This document shows, piece by piece, positions 7,131-13,967 of a DNA stretch of 26,359 nt (within the stretch, counting starts at the first letter, position 1; each line of letters opens with the position of its first letter). The stretch covers positions 1-26,359 of the forward strand of contig DCVB01000030.1 of assembly GCA_002327965.1 (NCBI GenBank), read 5' to 3'. The position numbers were made by a program, and so were the translations under genes. The notes under the pieces are model-generated. The model was given only the letters and a program-made list of their open reading frames with translations. It searched no databases and was not told where the DNA came from. The stretch is from Candidatus Aminicenantes bacterium UBA2199. Its GTDB lineage: Bacteria; Acidobacteriota; Aminicenantia; UBA2199.

Positions 7131-7354
7131 GTGAAAGGTGAAAAGTGAAAAGTAAAATGTGAAGAGTGAAACCCATAAACGCCATCCGAACGTTCAATTC
7201 TTCCACGATTGATTTCAGAGTTTTTTCTATCCAACGATCTCCTTCTTTCCCGCTTTCTTACTTTTCACTTTTTCACTTTTCACCGATTCAATGATCTCTT
7301 TCTTTCCTGGCTTCCTGCTTTTCACTTTTCACTTTTTCACTTTTCACTTTTCAC
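7131..7354. repeat. intergenic heptamer island, GTGAAAA units in inverted arms
   Basis: The left arm (7131-7172) is six consecutive 7-base units close to GTGAAAA. The complement (TTTTCAC units, some 8 bases long) recurs at 7261-7283 and again at 7319-7354, so the region can fold back on itself. The right arm exists twice because a segment of about 57 bases is duplicated: 7232-7283 resembles 7289-7340, including CGATCTCCTTCTTTCC versus TGATCTCTTTCTTTCC. The span between the divergent HAD and membrane-protein genes contains no other gene. Confidence 0.75.
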
Positions 7355-7369
7355 ATTTCCTGTTCGCGG

Positions 7370-7398
7370 TTGACAAGAGCCCCCGATCCGGGCACAAT
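7370..7398 (+). promoter_or_regulatory. sigma-70-type promoter for the small membrane protein (leaderless)
   Basis: TTGACA at 7370-7375, a 17-base spacer, and CACAAT at 7393-7398. The -10 ends 6 bases before the ATG at 7405, so transcription would start at or next to the start codon. Confidence 0.55.
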
Positions 7399-7404
7399 GG
7401 CGCC

Positions 7405-7761
7405 ATGGGAAAACTCGATCCTTTCCTGCCCCGGCTGGCCGCGCTGTCCCGTTGGCTGGCGTTCCTGGCCATCACCGTCGCCTCGGCGCTCATCGCCTGG
7501 AAGGTCGTCGGTTCCTGGCAGGGTACGCTGGGCCTGTTCCCCGAGTTCAACAACGCCATTCTGGGCGTCGCCGCGCCCTGGAATCCCTTTTACACCTTCC
7601 TGCTGACCTGCCTGCTCTGCATCGTGGGCGCATTTCCCCTGCTGCGCGACCGCCGCAACCTCGGCCTGCCGCGCCTGGTGCTGGAGCTGATCTACCTCAC
7701 GCTGTCCCTCTACCTGCTGTATGCCATGTACCGGGTGGTTTTTGCCTCATTTTCTAATTGA
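7405..7761 (+). CDS. small integral membrane protein, unknown function
   Basis: The 118-residue product has three predicted membrane helices (about 16-36, 60-78 and 88-110). It has a short conserved-looking loop with Phe-Pro-Glu-Phe-Asn-Asn near residue 46 and a basic cytoplasmic segment RDRRN near 82. I do not recognise a family. The frame stays open upstream to an ATG at 7291, but that part translates the GTGAAAA repeat and would give an implausible Phe/His-rich N-terminus. The ATG at 7405, directly after a good promoter, is the better start. No Shine-Dalgarno is present, consistent with leaderless translation. The gene stands alone between two repeat islands. Confidence 0.65.
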   Translation: MGKLDPFLPRLAALSRWLAFLAITVASALIAWKVVGSWQGTLGLFPEFNNAILGVAAPWNPFYTFLLTCLLCIVGAFPLLRDRRNLGLPRLVLELIYLTLSLYLLYAMYRVVFASFSN

Positions 7762-7768
7762 AAGCAGG

Positions 7769-7875
7769 CTCGGTGTAAGGCGTAAGGCATAAGGCGAAAG
7801 GTAAGATGAATTTAATTCAGATCTCTATCAATTCTTCTCCTGCCTTACGCCCTACGCCCTACACCCTTTGCCGAG
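7769..7875. repeat. heptamer palindrome unit 1 (GTAAGGC type, 107 bases)
   Basis: The unit starts CTCGG and ends CCGAG. The left arm is four 7-base units close to GTAAGGC (7775-7802). The right arm carries the complement (GCCTTAC/GCCCTAC units, 7842-7868). The interior (about 7803-7841) is AT-rich. A second unit of almost the same length follows after 22 bases. Confidence 0.75.
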
Positions 7876-7897
7876 TGCGTTCCATGCCAAATGTGAA

Positions 7898-8005
7898 CTC
7901 GGTGCAAGGCGTAAGGCATAAGGAGTAAGGCAAGAAAAACCCGGGTCAAAATGCGGCCCATTCTTCTCCCTACATTACGCCCTGCACCCTATGCCCTCCG
8001 CCGAG
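7898..8005. repeat. heptamer palindrome unit 2 (GTAAGGC type, 108 bases)
   Basis: Same design as the unit at 7769: CTCGG at the start, four GTAAGGC-like heptamers at 7904-7931, complementary units at 7972-7999, and CCGAG at the end. The interiors of the two units differ while arms and length are kept. The gap 7762-8110 (about 350 bases) holds these two units and the promoter of the ACP operon, and nothing else I can support. Confidence 0.75.
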
Positions 8006-8051
8006 AGCATTTCTTGTCTGCCGCTGCGGCCGCAACCCAGGTTCTTGTCTA

Positions 8052-8080
8052 TTGACTTTGCGGCCATTTCCATGTAATAA
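8052..8080 (+). promoter_or_regulatory. sigma-70-type promoter for the ACP operon
   Basis: TTGACT at 8052-8057, a 17-base spacer, TAATAA at 8075-8080. It is followed by an AAGGAG ribosome-binding site at 8099-8104, 6 bases before the ACP start codon. Confidence 0.5.
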
Positions 8081-8110
8081 AAAATTTCGCAATCCAATAA
8101 GGAGAATACC

Positions 8111-8362
8111 ATGGCCGAACTGAAAGACACGATCCTCGATTACGTGAAAAAGGAATACCTGGAGGAAGACGACGACCGCGAGATCGCCTACGACACGCCA
8201 TTGATCTCGGGCGGCATCGTCGACTCCTTCTCCATGGTCTCGCTCAAGCGCTTCCTGGAAACCAAATACAGCATCCAGATCCCCGACGCCAAGGCCACGC
8301 CGGAAGCGTTCGACTCGGTGAACAACATCATCAGGATGCTCGAAGAATTCAACGTGCGGTAG
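8111..8362 (+). CDS. acyl carrier protein (dedicated, paired with an alpha-oxoamine synthase)
   Basis: An 83-residue acidic four-helix-type carrier protein. The phosphopantetheine site is Ser39 in GGIVDSFSMVSL, matching the GxDS(L/F)xx(V/M)xL signature, and the C-terminal helix FDSVNNIIRML is typical. It is more divergent than a housekeeping fatty-acid AcpP. It opens an operon: its stop lies 7 bases before the next gene, an alpha-oxoamine synthase. Dedicated ACPs beside such synthases are known from bacterial sphingolipid loci (Caulobacter serine palmitoyltransferase region), so this one may present the acyl, or less likely amino-acyl, substrate to its neighbour. That pairing is inference from position. 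Confidence 0.85.
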   Translation: MAELKDTILDYVKKEYLEEDDDREIAYDTPLISGGIVDSFSMVSLKRFLETKYSIQIPDAKATPEAFDSVNNIIRMLEEFNVR

Positions 8363-8369
8363 GCGCGCC

Positions 8370-9617
8370 ATGGCATTCAACGACGACATCCGCACCGCTT
8401 TCCAGAAAGAGCTGGCCGATATCCGCTCGGCGGGGATATTCAAGGAGGAGCGCATCATCTGCGCTCCCCAGGACTCCGAGATCGAGGTGGAGTTCCCGGC
8501 CGGCGCCGCAAGAAAGCGCGTGATCAACATGTGCGCCAACAACTACCTGGGCCTCTCCTCGCACCCCGATGTGGTCGAGGCGGCGCGCAAGGGCCTGGAC
8601 CACCGCGGCTACGGCATGTCCTCGGTGCGCTTCATCTGCGGCACCCAGGACATCCATAAGGAGCTGGAGGCCAAGCTGACCGCGTTCCTGGGCACCGAGG
8701 ACACCATCCTCTTCCCCTCGTGCATGGACGCCAATGCCGGCGTATTCGAGGCGATCCTCAACGAGCAGGACGTGATGATCTCCGACCGCCTGGTGCACGC
8801 CTCGATCGTCGACGGCATGCGCCTGTGCAAGGCGCAGCAGGACACCTTCAAGCATTCCGACATGGGCCACCTCGAGGAGAAGCTGCAGCTGCACGCCAAG
8901 GCGCGGGTCAAGCTGATCATCACCGACGGCTCCTTTTCCATGGACGGCGACCTGGCCAAGCTGGACCAGATCGTCGCCCTGGCCGAGAAGTACGGCGCCC
9001 TGGTCTTTGTCGACGACTCGCACGCCTCCGGCTTCATCGGTCGGACCGGCCGCGGCACGCACGAGCATTGCGGCGTGCTGGGCAAGATCGACATCATCAC
9101 CACCACCCTGGGCAAGGCCCTCGGCGGCGCTTCCGGCGGCTGCGTTTCGGGCCGCCGCGAGCTGGTCGAGATGTGCCGTCAGAAAGCCAGGCCCTACCTC
9201 TTTTCCAACACCATTCCGCCGGTGGTGGTCTCGGGCGCCAACGCGGTACTGGACATCATTTCCCGCACCACCGAGCGCCGCGACAAGCTGGAGCGCAACA
9301 CCGCCTTCTGGCGAAAGGGGCTGACCGAGGCCGGCCTGATCATCAAGGAAGGCGAGACGCCGATCGTGCCGGTGATGCTTTTCAATGCCAAGCTGTCGCA
9401 GGACTTCGCCAGGGACCTGTACCAGGAAGGCATTTATGCCGTGGGCTTTTTCTTCCCCGTCGTTCCCAAGGGCCAGGCGCGCATCCGCACCCAGCTCTCG
9501 GCCGCCCACGAGCCGCACCACCTGGACAAGGCCCTGGCCGCCTTCACCAAGGTCGGCAAGAAGTTCGAGATCCTGCACAAGACGAAGCAGGAGATCATCG
9601 AACGCTACGGCATGTGA
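8370..9617 (+). CDS. alpha-oxoamine synthase, Kbl-like paralogue adjacent to an ACP
   Basis: A 415-residue PLP-dependent enzyme of the glycine C-acetyltransferase/serine palmitoyltransferase family. NYLGLSSHP is near residue 57, CGTQDIHKELE near 90, the PLP-stacking His is in LVHASIVDG, Asp and His in VFVDDSHASGF, Lys249 in TTLGKALGG forms the Schiff base, and Arg is in KGQARIRTQ. It is clearly paralogous to the orthodox kbl 4.4 kb downstream. It differs at active-site-adjacent positions (SCMDAN for SCFDAN, RLVHAS for ALNHAS) and lacks that protein's 14-residue insert. It probably condenses an amino acid with an acyl thioester. The adjacent ACP suggests acyl-ACP rather than acetyl-CoA; a second Kbl is the fallback reading. 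Confidence 0.85.
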   Translation: MAFNDDIRTAFQKELADIRSAGIFKEERIICAPQDSEIEVEFPAGAARKRVINMCANNYLGLSSHPDVVEAARKGLDHRGYGMSSVRFICGTQDIHKELEAKLTAFLGTEDTILFPSCMDANAGVFEAILNEQDVMISDRLVHASIVDGMRLCKAQQDTFKHSDMGHLEEKLQLHAKARVKLIITDGSFSMDGDLAKLDQIVALAEKYGALVFVDDSHASGFIGRTGRGTHEHCGVLGKIDIITTTLGKALGGASGGCVSGRRELVEMCRQKARPYLFSNTIPPVVVSGANAVLDIISRTTERRDKLERNTAFWRKGLTEAGLIIKEGETPIVPVMLFNAKLSQDFARDLYQEGIYAVGFFFPVVPKGQARIRTQLSAAHEPHHLDKALAAFTKVGKKFEILHKTKQEIIERYGM

Positions 9618-9621
9618 AACG

Positions 9622-10671
9622 GTGACCCTGCGCGAGAAGGCAGGCCAGCTGCTGCTGGTCGGTTTCCGCGGCCTGGAGGCCGGTCCGCGTTCTCCCATCG
9701 TGCGCGCCATCCGCAGCGGCTGCGTCGGCGGCGTGGTCCTCTTCGATCGCGACTTGGCCCGCGGCGGCAGGCCGCGCAACATCCGCTCGCTGCGGCAGGT
9801 CAGGAAGCTGATCACGGAACTGCAGAAGGCCGCCGCCATCCCCCTGCTGGTCGCCGTCGACCAGGAGGGCGGCCGGGTGGCGCGGCTGAAAAAAGAACAA
9901 GGCTTTCAGGAAGCGCCCGCTGCCGCCGCCCTGGGCCGGGCTGATGACGTGGAGCAAACCCGGCACCATGCCGCCGCGACCGCCGTTGCCCTGGCGGCGG
10001 CCGGCATCAACCTCAACTTCGCTCCCGTGGTCGACCTGGATGCCTATCCCGACAACCCGATCATCGGCAGGTTCGGGCGCAGCTATTCAGCCGACCCGGC
10101 CGTCGTCGTCCGCCATGCCGCGGCCGTGATCGAGGCCCACCGCGAACACGGGGTCAGCTGCTGCCTGAAGCATTTTCCGGGCCATGGCAGCTCTCGCAGC
10201 GACTCCCATCTCGGCATCACCGATGTCAGCGAATCGTGGCAACCATCCGAGCTGGAGCCTTTTCGCGCCCTGGTCGCCGCCGGCCAGGCCGATGCCATCA
10301 TGACCGCCCACATCTTCAACCGCCATCTTGACCCGGAGTTCCCGGCCACGCTGTCGATAAAAATCATAACCGGCCTGCTGCGCGGCGAGCTCGGCTTCAC
10401 CGGCGCGGTGATCTCCGACGACCTGGACATGCGGGCCATCGCGGACGAGTTCGACCGCGAACGGGCGCTGGAACTGGCGCTGAACGCCGGCAACGACATC
10501 CTGCTGATCGCCAACAATGCGACCTTCGCGGCCGATGCCGCCCAGCGGTCGCTGGAGGCCGTCCTCGGCCTGGTCGCCGGCGGCCGCGTCAGCGCGGCGC
10601 GCATCGACGAGGCCTGCGGCCGCGTCCTGGAACTGAAAGCAAGACTGACCGCCGCACCGGCCGGGATCTAG
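9622..10671 (+). CDS. nagZ: glycoside hydrolase family 3 beta-N-acetylhexosaminidase (NagZ-like)
   Basis: The 349-residue single-domain product matches NagZ in length and motifs: VAVDQEGGRVARLK near residue 75, KHFPGHGSSRSDSHLG with the Asp-His catalytic dyad near 190, and ISDDLDMRAI with the nucleophile Asp near 265. NagZ removes GlcNAc from muropeptides in the cytoplasm during cell-wall recycling, and the lack of a signal peptide fits. I chose the GTG at 9622, 4 bases after the upstream stop, because TLREKAGQLLLVGF is the normal N-terminus; no good ribosome-binding site precedes it, so translation may be coupled. It is the third gene of the ACP operon. Why a hexosaminidase sits there is unclear. 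Confidence 0.85.
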   Translation: MTLREKAGQLLLVGFRGLEAGPRSPIVRAIRSGCVGGVVLFDRDLARGGRPRNIRSLRQVRKLITELQKAAAIPLLVAVDQEGGRVARLKKEQGFQEAPAAAALGRADDVEQTRHHAAATAVALAAAGINLNFAPVVDLDAYPDNPIIGRFGRSYSADPAVVVRHAAAVIEAHREHGVSCCLKHFPGHGSSRSDSHLGITDVSESWQPSELEPFRALVAAGQADAIMTAHIFNRHLDPEFPATLSIKIITGLLRGELGFTGAVISDDLDMRAIADEFDRERALELALNAGNDILLIANNATFAADAAQRSLEAVLGLVAGGRVSAARIDEACGRVLELKARLTAAPAGI

Positions 10672-10687
10672 GCGCTTTCCCCCAGGC

Positions 10688-13600
10688 TCAGGCGCGCGGC
10701 AGCTCGACGAAGAAGGTACTGCCGCCCGCGGGACCGCTTTCAGCCCAGATGCGGCCGCCATGCTTGTGCACCAGCAGCTCGGCGATGGACAATCCCAGCC
10801 CGGAGGACGACTCGCCGCCGGTGGGCCTGGCGCTCAGGCGCTGGAATTTTCGGAAGAGCTTTTCCTGGTCCTCGGGAGTGAGCCCTGGACCCTGGTCAAT
10901 CACGGCCACGCGCACCGTATCCTCGCTGCAGGTGGTACGGATGGTGATGACGGCCTCGAACGGCGAGAACTTGACGGCATTGCTGACCAGGTTGTCGAAG
11001 ACCTCTTTCAGCCATTCCAGGTCGCCCCTGACCCGGCATGCGGGCTCGATCTCGAGCTGGAGCCTCTGTCCCTTCTGCTGCATCGGTTCGGCGAAGCCGT
11101 CGCCGACCAGCGCCAGCAGCTCCCCGACATCAAGGACCTGCAGATCCAGCTTGATGTCGCCGCGTTCGAAGCGCGAGATCTCCAGCATGTCGTTGATCAG
11201 CTTCAACATGCGTCTCGCGGCCAGGGTGACCTTTTCGGCCAGCATGACGCCCACCGGAAACTCCCGGCCCTGGCGCTTGATCAGGTCGGCCGTGCCCATG
11301 ATGGCCTGCAGCGGGTTCTTCAGGTCGTGGACGGCGATGCGCTGCAGCTCGCTCTGCATGCGATTGGCCTTGAGCAACTCGTCATTGACCCGGGAAAGTT
11401 CCATTGTCCTCTCCTTGACCAGGAACTGCAACTGCTTCTCCCGGCGCTGCAGGCTGCGGAAGCGCCAGCGATAGGCCAGGATGGCCGACAGCAAAAGGGC
11501 CAGGGCGACGAACCCCCAGAACCAAACCGTCTGATAGAAGAACGGCCGCAGCACGAAGCTCAGGCTGGCCCCCTCCGTGTTCCAGCGGCCGTCGTTGTTG
11601 CAGGCGATCACGCGGAACGTGTAGCGGCCGGGGGGCAGGTTGGTGTAGGAAACCTGGCGCCGGCTGCTCTCGGCACTCCAGTCGCGGTCGAACCCCCGCA
11701 GCATCGTCTTGAAACGGTTCTTTTCCGGCACCAGATAACTGAGGGCGGTGAAATAAAAATCGAGCTTCTTGCGGCCGGGATGGATGACCGGCGGCGCGGC
11801 CGGGTCGACCGCTTCGCCGTTGACGTCCATGCGCTCGATGACCACCGGCGGCACGCGCTCGTTGCGCTTGCGGTAATCGGGGTCGACCACGGCCACGCCC
11901 TTGATGGTCGGGAACCACAGCTTCCCGTCCCGGGCCTTCCAACCCGCCGGCTGGGCCGGGCCGGTGCTCTCGACGCCGCGTACTCCCTCCGAAATTCCGA
12001 AAGAGAGGGAATTCACTCTCGCGGCCCGACCGTCGGCGAAATCGTTCAGCTCCTTCTTGCTGACTCGGTAGACTCCCTTGTTGCAATTCATCCAAAAGAA
12101 GCCGTGGTCATCCTCCAGGATCTGGAAGGCGACGTCATTGTACATCCCGACCCGGGTGTCGATCGTGCGGAACTGGCCGTCCTTGAAGCGGATCAGCCCG
12201 CCGCTGCTGGTGCCCATCCAAAGGGAGCCATCCGCGTCGGGATGGATCGTCCAGATGGCGTTCCCGGAACCGCCGCGCTGGTGGCGGAACACGGTGATCC
12301 GCCCTTCCTGGAACCGGTACAGGTCGCCGTTGTAGCTTCCCGCCCAGACGGCGCCGCTGCGGTCCTGGGCAAGGGCATAGATGAAATCGTCGTGCAGGCC
12401 GTTGCGGTGGCTGTAGTTGACGATGCGGCCGTCGGGCTGCAGGACATCGACGCCGCCGCCGTTGGTCCCGACCCAGATGGAGCCGTCGCGGGCGGCGAGG
12501 ATGGCGCGCACGATATCGTTGGCCAGGCCGTTGCGCGTCGAGTAGACCGTGACCTTCCCCCGGTGCAGACGGTGCAATCCGCCCCCATAGGTGCCGAACC
12601 AGATGGCGCCGTCGCCCGTTTCGGCGATGCTCCAGACCCGCAGGCTGGCCAAACCCTCCCGCTCGCCGAACACCGTGAAAGCGCCGGCGCTCAGGCGCAC
12701 CAGCCCGCCGCCGATGGTGCCGATCCAGATATCGCCCCGGCTGTCCTGGAAAATCGCGCGGGTCATGTCGACCGGCAGGCCGTTGCGCGTGTTGTAGAAG
12801 ATGTAGCGGTCGTCCTTCAGGCGGTTCAGGCCGCCCCCGAAGGTGCCGATCCACAGGCTGCCTTCATGGTCTTCGGCCAGCGCGCGCACCGAGTCGTTGC
12901 TCAGGCCATTGCGCTGCCCGATGGCGGTGAACGTCTCACCCTCGAGCCGGTTCAGGCCGCCGTTGTCGGTACCGACCCAGAGCGTGCCGCGGCTGTCTTC
13001 ATAAAGGATACGGAATCGGTCTCCGGAAATGCCTTCGCCTTGGGAGTAGCTGCTCAGGGTTCCCTGGCGGAGGGCCAACAGCCGATCACCGGCCGTCCCG
13101 ATCCATAGCGTGCCGTCGCGGGCAGCGCACAGGGACCAGATGGTATTGCCGGTTTTGCCGCCGGGCAGCGGCTGCGGGATAAAAAGGCCATCGCGATAGC
13201 CGAACAGCCCGGAGTTGGTCCCGACCCACAGTATGCCTCCCACACCGGCGCACAGCGCCGAAACGTAGCTCAGCTCCATCCCGGCCGGCGCCTGGACGGT
13301 GGAGAACGAACCTTGCTGCCAGCGGCTGAGTCCCATCGTCGTGCCCACCCACAGCACGCCGTCGGCATCGCAGGCGAGGGAGAGGATGAATTCCCCGGCC
13401 AGTCCGTCGGCGGCCGTGTAGTTGTGGAAACGGCCGTTGCGCCGGCACAGGAGCCCGTTGGGCGTGCCCACCCACAGCGCCCCGTCCAGCGCCTCGGCCA
13501 TGACCATCATGCCGTTGTTCTGGATCTCGGGGGTATTGGACTTGTCGAACACGGTGAAGTTGAGGCCGTCGAAGCGGCACAGGCCTTCATAGGTTCCCAG

Positions 13601-13822
13601 CCACAGAAAACCGTCCATGGCCTGGGTGATGCACAGGACGGAGTTCTGCGGGATGTTGCTGTTGTCGGTGCCCCACAGGTCGATGATGTAGTGGTCGATC
13701 CGCTTGTGGGGATCCAGTGCCCGGGAAAAACCAGAAGCCAGAAAAAAAAGAACGGAGAAAATGGTGAATCCCGGGACCCAGCGGCCCCGTCGGCATCGTG
13801 AACCGGCAAATCCGTTGTCCAT
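10688..13822 (-). CDS. membrane histidine kinase with a 14-blade periplasmic propeller and Y_Y_Y domain
   Basis: A 1044-residue sensor. A signal/anchor segment (about 18-35) is followed by about 14 two-component-propeller repeats of the W.GT..GL type (about 60-650), i.e. two seven-bladed propellers. A Y_Y_Y domain follows (SYTNLPPGRYTFRVIACNND, near 700), then a membrane helix (about 752-775), a coiled coil, and HisKA with phospho-acceptor His832 in AVHDLKNPLQ. The HATPase has N-box DNLVSNAVKF, G1 VIDQGPGL and G2 GLGLSI. It resembles the sensor half of Bacteroidetes-type hybrid systems but stops after the kinase: no receiver or DNA-binding domain. No response regulator lies nearby, so it is an orphan here. 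The ligand is unknown. It converges with the nagZ gene, with 16 bases between the stops. Confidence 0.93.
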   Translation of the reverse strand: MDNGFAGSRCRRGRWVPGFTIFSVLFFLASGFSRALDPHKRIDHYIIDLWGTDNSNIPQNSVLCITQAMDGFLWLGTYEGLCRFDGLNFTVFDKSNTPEIQNNGMMVMAEALDGALWVGTPNGLLCRRNGRFHNYTAADGLAGEFILSLACDADGVLWVGTTMGLSRWQQGSFSTVQAPAGMELSYVSALCAGVGGILWVGTNSGLFGYRDGLFIPQPLPGGKTGNTIWSLCAARDGTLWIGTAGDRLLALRQGTLSSYSQGEGISGDRFRILYEDSRGTLWVGTDNGGLNRLEGETFTAIGQRNGLSNDSVRALAEDHEGSLWIGTFGGGLNRLKDDRYIFYNTRNGLPVDMTRAIFQDSRGDIWIGTIGGGLVRLSAGAFTVFGEREGLASLRVWSIAETGDGAIWFGTYGGGLHRLHRGKVTVYSTRNGLANDIVRAILAARDGSIWVGTNGGGVDVLQPDGRIVNYSHRNGLHDDFIYALAQDRSGAVWAGSYNGDLYRFQEGRITVFRHQRGGSGNAIWTIHPDADGSLWMGTSSGGLIRFKDGQFRTIDTRVGMYNDVAFQILEDDHGFFWMNCNKGVYRVSKKELNDFADGRAARVNSLSFGISEGVRGVESTGPAQPAGWKARDGKLWFPTIKGVAVVDPDYRKRNERVPPVVIERMDVNGEAVDPAAPPVIHPGRKKLDFYFTALSYLVPEKNRFKTMLRGFDRDWSAESSRRQVSYTNLPPGRYTFRVIACNNDGRWNTEGASLSFVLRPFFYQTVWFWGFVALALLLSAILAYRWRFRSLQRREKQLQFLVKERTMELSRVNDELLKANRMQSELQRIAVHDLKNPLQAIMGTADLIKRQGREFPVGVMLAEKVTLAARRMLKLINDMLEISRFERGDIKLDLQVLDVGELLALVGDGFAEPMQQKGQRLQLEIEPACRVRGDLEWLKEVFDNLVSNAVKFSPFEAVITIRTTCSEDTVRVAVIDQGPGLTPEDQEKLFRKFQRLSARPTGGESSSGLGLSIAELLVHKHGGRIWAESGPAGGSTFFVELPRA

Positions 13823-13831
13823 TTATCCACA

Positions 13832-13859
13832 ACTATATAGCAAAAATTAAAAAATTCAA
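13832..13859 (-). promoter_or_regulatory. promoter of the propeller histidine kinase
   Basis: On the minus strand TTGAAT (13859-13854), a 16-base AT-rich spacer and TATAGT (13837-13832). The hexamer ends 9 bases before the ATG at 13822, leaving a leader of only about 2-3 bases and no Shine-Dalgarno site. It lies divergent to and near the kbl promoter. Confidence 0.5.
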
Positions 13860-13920
13860 CCCATGGTCGCCGCGACCCGGCCGAAGACGCAAAACGCATT
13901 TGCGCCGGCGCTGCCGGCCT

Positions 13921-13948
13921 TTGATTTCGGGCCGTTCTGGTGTAAAAT
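13921..13948 (+). promoter_or_regulatory. promoter of the orthodox kbl gene
   Basis: TTGATT at 13921-13926, a 16-base spacer, TAAAAT at 13943-13948. A GGAAAGGAG ribosome-binding site follows 7 bases before the ATG at 13968. Confidence 0.5.
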
Positions 13949-13967
13949 GGCCGGGAAAGGAGAGCCC

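Noticed and set aside
7291..7404. Upstream ATG giving a 156-residue version of the small membrane protein
   Set aside because: The extra N-terminus is translated repeat (Phe/Thr/His-rich), and a good promoter lies inside it.
7131..8005. CRISPR array
   Set aside because: The repeats are 7-base units without unique spacers and appear in opposite orientations; no cas gene is present.
8349..9839. Minus-strand frame of 496 codons opposite the Kbl-like gene
   Set aside because: Antisense shadow; no motifs, and the plus-strand enzyme is unambiguous.
10760..13108. Very long plus-strand frame (782 codons) opposite the histidine kinase
   Set aside because: It mirrors the kinase in the complementary frame, is low-complexity and rich in Gly/Ala/Val/Asp/Gln, and has no recognisable motif; the kinase strand has clear domains.
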